Positions 59,191 to 62,460 of a stretch of DNA of 62,460 nucleotides are shown here, piece after piece. The position numbers and the translations under genes are program-made. The notes beneath the pieces were generated by a model, which had not been told where the DNA came from, searched no databases, and saw only the letters and a list, made by a program, of their open reading frames with translations. Numbering within the stretch: position 1 is the first letter of the stretch; the number at the start of each line of letters is the position of its first letter. This DNA comes from Candidatus Apopatosoma intestinale (GTDB taxonomy: Bacteria; Bacillota; Clostridia; Oscillospirales; CAG-272): assembly GCA_003524145.1 (NCBI GenBank), contig DODZ01000042.1:1-62460 (forward strand), in the 5' to 3' direction.

Positions 59191-59267
59191 AAGTCCTCAT
59201 TTTGAGGACTTGAAAACGAACCGTAATATCGGAGTTACGCTTCATGCCCTCATTTTGAGGGCATGAA
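59191..59267. repeat. Twin hairpins with shared CTCATTTTGAG tip
   Basis: AAGTCCTCA-TTT-TGAGGACTT (59191-59211) and TTCATGCCCTCA-TTT-TGAGGGCATGAA (59241-59267). The tips are identical while the lower stems differ with compensating changes. They lie 200-280 bases upstream of the integrase genes and could be termination, attachment or RNA elements. From 58923 to 59190 I see nothing supportable. Confidence 0.7.
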
Positions 59268-59370
59268 TACCGCTATGTACAGTCAGGAGCATCAGATCGA
59301 TTACCACGGTATTGACAAGAAGCAACGCCGTGAGAACCAAGCCAAAAGGCAAGGAATCATTATGTATTAA
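59263..59370 (+). CDS. Possible 35-residue basic peptide
   Basis: An open frame reading MNTAMYSQEHQIDYHGIDKK and ending in a basic stretch. It starts within the second twin hairpin, with no clear ribosome site; an internal ATG at 59275 is possible. Small charged peptides of this sort occur in integrative elements near the recombination module, but I do not recognise it. It may be the remnant of a longer gene. Confidence 0.25.
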   Translation: MNTAMYSQEHQIDYHGIDKKQRRENQAKRQGIIMY

Positions 59371-59473
59371 CCGAAAGGAGCTTTGATAACAATTTGATAA
59401 CTATTCAAAAAAACGCTGGATATTGTCTCGAACGTGTGATATGTTTGGGGTACGCAAGCGAAGGGAGAATGAT

Positions 59474-59779
59474 ATGGCAGAGTTAATAAAAAAGCAGTAT
59501 GGACGAGTTGTGTCGGTAGAACTACGCAATCCGTCGGAAATATGCCAAGAGAGGAATTGGCGAAAGGAATTTGAAGGCTTCTGCGGTGTCATGCATATTT
59601 ATCAGAGCCAACACAAATCCCCCGGAAAGCACTATATCGTGATATACGATATAGCGAAAAACTATCTGAAAACCGGCACAGGTGATTTGGTAGAGTGTAA
59701 AAACCGCATAACGCTGACAACGAAAAATAGTATATACACCTTTGAGAGAATCAATATCGAAAGAAAGGCAGGTAATTAA
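59474..59779 (+). CDS. Small protein of unknown function upstream of the integrases
   Basis: The 101-residue protein has no signal peptide or membrane segment and is predicted to mix strands and helices. I do not recognise a family. GGGAG stands 6 bases before ATG 59474. Its stop codon abuts the first integrase start (TAA then ATG), so it is surely co-transcribed. Candidates from position alone are a recombination directionality factor or an integrase regulator; its composition gives no direct support for either. Confidence 0.6.
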   Translation: MAELIKKQYGRVVSVELRNPSEICQERNWRKEFEGFCGVMHIYQSQHKSPGKHYIVIYDIAKNYLKTGTGDLVECKNRITLTTKNSIYTFERINIERKAGN

Positions 59780-60961
59780 ATGGCAAATAAACGCAGACCG
59801 CAGGGTGACGGCACGATACGAAAGCGTAGTGACGGTAGATGGGAAGCCCGAATCATTGTCGGGCACAAGAATGACGGCTCGCCCATGTACAAGTCAGCAT
59901 TCGCCAAAACGCAGAAAAGCGCGTTGAAGCAGCTCCACCAGCTCATAGAGCTGTACCGTGACGTTGATCTCACCGAGGACTGCCGAATGACACTCGGCGA
60001 GTGGATGGACAAGTGGCTGGATGAATATATGATGTTCTCCCTCCGTGAGAGTACCATAGAGGGATACCGCTGTATGGCAGAGCATCAGATCAAACGCTTT
60101 ATCGGCAACAAACAGCTATCGTCTCTTACCACGGCTGACGTGCAGAGATTCTACAACAAGGTCAAAAAGGAAGGTAGAGCCAAGTCCCATCCGCTTTATG
60201 GCTACGAGCTGTCCAATACGATGGTGCGAAAGGTACACATGCTACTGCATCAGGCATTGGACGTAGCGGTCAAGGAACGGCTTATCGTGCGAAATCCCAC
60301 GGACGGCACTACCATCCCGAAAAAGACAACCACCGAAAAGCAGGTGCTTGATGACGGTCAGCTTGAAAGATTTATGGAAGCTATCAAGGAAGAACCGTAT
60401 TGGAACGACTTCTTCTACGTGGAGGTCATGACAGGACTTCGCCGTGGCGAGATATGCGGAATCAAGTGGAGCGATATCAACTTCGCAGAAGGAACGCTGA
60501 GTGTCACACGCTCGGTCGGTACAAAAGCAGGCGGTGGCGTGAGCATCGGCGAAACCAAGACAGGCGCGGGTGTGAGAACCATCACCATGCCTCCAAGCGT
60601 GGCAACGCTCCTCCAAGCAAAGCAAGCGGATGCGGTCAGCGAATGGGTTTTCCCACATTATACGAATCCATCTGACCCCTTGCATCCCAGCTCTGCTTAT
60701 AAAAAGCTCAAAACCATTCTCAAAAAAATCGAGCTTCCCATGATGCGATTCCACGACCTCCGGCATACCTTCGCCACTCACGCAACGGACGGCGGAGTCG
60801 ATCCAAAGACCTTGGCGGGCATTCTCGGGCACACGAACGCCAGTTTCACGCTCGACACCTACACCCACGTGACAGGCGATATGCAACGCAACGCCATGAC
60901 GGTGGTCAACAATATGATGCAACAATTCTTAATCACGGAGGAAACAGATGGCAAAGAATAA
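59780..60961 (+). CDS. Tyrosine recombinase/integrase 1
   Basis: A 393-residue integrase of the Tn916/phage type. An N-terminal AP2-like arm-binding domain (GDGTIRKRSDGRWEARIIVG, residues 9-28) is followed by the SAM-like core-binding domain (about 70-150) and the catalytic domain. Catalytic residues are Arg in TGLRRGEICGIKW (near 216), His-X2-Arg in FHDLRHTFAT (near 328), GHTNASFTLDTYTHV with the final His/Trp position and nucleophilic Tyr (near 360). All appear intact. It overlaps the next integrase gene by 14 bases. Confidence 0.95.
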   Translation: MANKRRPQGDGTIRKRSDGRWEARIIVGHKNDGSPMYKSAFAKTQKSALKQLHQLIELYRDVDLTEDCRMTLGEWMDKWLDEYMMFSLRESTIEGYRCMAEHQIKRFIGNKQLSSLTTADVQRFYNKVKKEGRAKSHPLYGYELSNTMVRKVHMLLHQALDVAVKERLIVRNPTDGTTIPKKTTTEKQVLDDGQLERFMEAIKEEPYWNDFFYVEVMTGLRRGEICGIKWSDINFAEGTLSVTRSVGTKAGGGVSIGETKTGAGVRTITMPPSVATLLQAKQADAVSEWVFPHYTNPSDPLHPSSAYKKLKTILKKIELPMMRFHDLRHTFATHATDGGVDPKTLAGILGHTNASFTLDTYTHVTGDMQRNAMTVVNNMMQQFLITEETDGKE

Positions 60962-62384
60962 GAGAAAACAAGGAGAAGGAACTCTCCGACAAAGAACGGA
61001 CGGTCGCTGGGAAGGCAGGATCGTTGTAGGCTACAACGGAAAAGGCAATCCCAGAACAAAAAATGTAACCGCAAAAACAAAATACGAGTGCGAAGAAAAG
61101 CTAAAAGCACTAAAAGAAGAGCTCGGCAAGGTAGCCGAGCGAATCAAGCCGGACATGCCCTTCGGTGATTGGCTGGACTTCTGGTATCAGAACTTCAGCA
61201 AGCCTGCGCTAAGGGAAACCACAAGGGCAGGATATGAAAACTGCATCTATCAGCACATTATCCCGTCCATCGGCACGATACCGCTCTGTAAGCTCTCGCA
61301 GAACGACCTGCAGCAGTTTTACGCAAACCTCAAGAAGAACGGCAGGCTTCAATACTCCGAAACCTGCGGAACAGGGGTATCCAACCGACTGATACGCGCC
61401 TGTCACGCAAGATGCCGTTCGGCTCTTGAAAAGGCGGTGGCAGAAAACCTGATCACAAGGAATCCATCCCTTGGCTGTAAGCTACCGCCCAAGAAAGGAA
61501 GAGAGATGCAGGTGCTGACACCTGCCGAGATCAGTCGCTTCCTCGCACGTGCCAAAGAGGAAGGATACTATGAATTGTTCCTTCTCGAGCTCTCCACGGG
61601 AATGCGCCGAGGTGAGATACTCGGACTCAAATGGAGTGACCTCAATCTCTCGGGTGGCAGTCTGCGGATAGCAAGAGAGGTCGTGCCTGCAGGCGGCAAG
61701 ATCGTCATACAGCCACCCAAGACCAAGAATTCAATAAGAACCGTCGTGCTACCGCCTTATATGGTAGCCAAACTCGCCGATATGGAGAAAAGCAAGACCT
61801 GTGAGTGGATATTTCCATCGCCCGTGAAAGAGGGAGAGCCAAGAAATCCTACGGCGATACACCGCAGATTCAAGCTCATACTGGAACGCTCGGGATGCAA
61901 GAACATCCGCTTCCACGACCTGCGGCACACCTTCGCAACCATGGCACTTGAAAATGGTATGGACGTGAAAACCCTATCCGATATGATAGGACACATCAGC
62001 GCGGAAACGACGCTCAACATCTATTCGCATATCACGGATACGATGAGAGCACAAGCCTCGGTGAAGATCGACCGCAAAATCGGCGGTACAGACGCTCCAA
62101 TGCCCGAAGCCAAGGAAGAACCACGGCAAGTGCAAACAATCAACGTGGACGAGAATTTCGAGCCGTATACGCCCAAAATCCGCAAGAGTGGCACGGGATG
62201 CGTCTATCAGATCAACGACAGCCTGTGGGAAGGTAGCTTCTATCCAAGACTCGCCGATGGCAAGCGAAAGAAGTTTAACGTCTACGCCAAGACGAGAGAA
62301 GAATGCGAAAAACTACTCGCAGAGATGATAGCTGAAAAGAAATCGGAGATCGCAGCCGAAAAGGCAAATACAAAAACCGCATAA
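60948..62384 (+). CDS. Tyrosine recombinase/integrase 2 with C-terminal repeat of the arm-binding domain
   Basis: A 478-residue integrase. The N-terminus has an AP2-like arm-binding domain (GEGTLRQRTDGRWEGRIVVG). The catalytic residues are Arg in TGMRRGEILGLKW, FHDLRHTFAT, GHISAETTLNIYSHI (Tyr near 370). Unlike integrase 1, it carries about 95 more residues, and these again resemble the arm-binding domain (GTGCVYQINDSLWEGSFYPR, then KFNVYAKTREECEKLL, like TAKTKYECEEKL near the N-terminus). A second DNA-binding arm domain would let it bridge distant att sites. Its ATG lies within the end of integrase 1, with GGAGG upstream, so the pair is translationally coupled. Confidence 0.93.
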   Translation: MAKNKRKQGEGTLRQRTDGRWEGRIVVGYNGKGNPRTKNVTAKTKYECEEKLKALKEELGKVAERIKPDMPFGDWLDFWYQNFSKPALRETTRAGYENCIYQHIIPSIGTIPLCKLSQNDLQQFYANLKKNGRLQYSETCGTGVSNRLIRACHARCRSALEKAVAENLITRNPSLGCKLPPKKGREMQVLTPAEISRFLARAKEEGYYELFLLELSTGMRRGEILGLKWSDLNLSGGSLRIAREVVPAGGKIVIQPPKTKNSIRTVVLPPYMVAKLADMEKSKTCEWIFPSPVKEGEPRNPTAIHRRFKLILERSGCKNIRFHDLRHTFATMALENGMDVKTLSDMIGHISAETTLNIYSHITDTMRAQASVKIDRKIGGTDAPMPEAKEEPRQVQTINVDENFEPYTPKIRKSGTGCVYQINDSLWEGSFYPRLADGKRKKFNVYAKTREECEKLLAEMIAEKKSEIAAEKANTKTA

Positions 62385-62391
62385 ACGTCAA

Positions 62392-62422
62392 GAGGGCTGA
62401 CCAAAACAAACGGTCAGCCCTC
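62392..62422. terminator. Hairpin after the integrases
   Basis: GAGGGCTGACC / GGTCAGCCCTC, an 11-bp stem with a 9-base A-rich loop, 8 bases after the integrase 2 stop. A-run rather than T-run follows on the plus strand, so it may terminate weakly or act in the opposite direction. The last 38 bases show nothing else. Confidence 0.55.
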
Positions 62423-62460
62423 AAAAAATGCGGTGCAGTAAACCTGCTAAGAAAAGTCAA

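Noticed and set aside
58916..59245. 109-residue minus-strand open frame in the non-coding part of the mobile segment
   Set aside because: No ribosome site or recognisable domain; it runs through the T-arm-like repeats and hairpins.

Overview
The window looks like chromosome of an anaerobic, Gram-positive Clostridia-type bacterium (probably an uncultivated gut or host-associated Oscillospirales-like lineage; this placement is inferred from gene content only). Supporting signs are the ylxM-ffh-rpsP-khpA cluster, PyrR attenuation of a uracil permease operon, the long form of HPF, the ymfF/ymfH pair, YqeG and YfhO proteins, many lipoproteins with Thr/Ser-rich linkers, strong GGAGG ribosome sites, and an oxygen defence built on superoxide reductase, rubrerythrin and ferritin. 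About 20 promoters with near-consensus hexamers and mostly 17-bp spacers can be read directly.

Region by region. 1-500 holds three stacked hairpins resembling the end of an IS200/IS605-type element. 0.5-6.6 kb: a CapD/PglF-type sugar epimerase/dehydratase, an AlkD-like protein, a lipoprotein, and the ylxM-ffh-rpsP-khpA operon on the minus strand. 6.7-14.7 kb: a YgjV-like membrane protein, then the miaB-mutS-mutL-tgt operon (tRNA modification and mismatch repair), followed by tRNA-Gly(GCC). 15.2-19.9 kb: an amino-acid permease and a MATE transporter-aroE/aroK fusion-aroQ operon. 20-25.6 kb: a coiled-coil AAA ATPase coupled to YqeG behind a 123-bp tandem repeat, then hpf and an NfeD-SPFH pair. 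25.7-34.9 kb: ymfF-ymfH-lgt (Lgt with a long acidic tail), YfhO, a VanY-type carboxypeptidase and a DUF5131 protein. 35-39.4 kb: ABC transporter with a CDP-alcohol phosphatidyltransferase, small membrane and lipoproteins, and tRNA-Ser(GGA). 39.7-48.4 kb: a metallophosphoesterase lipoprotein, the pyrR-uraA operon with a PyrR-binding attenuator, and nusB-(TsaD paralog)-xseA-xseB-ispA.

From about 48.5 kb the character changes. An archaeal-type AspRS and a 3'-truncated methyltransferase are followed by a sulfur/redox/iron island (50.4-58.4 kb). It contains a rhodanese lipoprotein, thioredoxin-rhodanese-CoA-disulfide reductase/rhodanese, a divergent Crp/Fnr regulator with a ZIP transporter, a DUF134-NifX gene broken by one TAG codon, and an operon of rubredoxin-like protein, ferredoxin-rubrerythrin fusion, desulfoferrodoxin and ferritin. 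Three promoters in this island carry the same operator, GTGAT(or GTAAC)-N3-ATCAC followed by GGAA, centred 28-29 bp upstream of the -10. The regulator encoded in the island has a CRP-like recognition helix (REVVTR), so the simplest model is a local Crp-type activator controlling a persulfide/oxygen-stress regulon.

The right end (58.4-62.46 kb) is a mobile segment: a 1-kb structured non-coding stretch (multi-hairpin element, T-arm-like repeats, twin hairpins), a small unknown protein and two overlapping tyrosine recombinases. The second recombinase carries a repeated arm-binding-like domain at its C-terminus.
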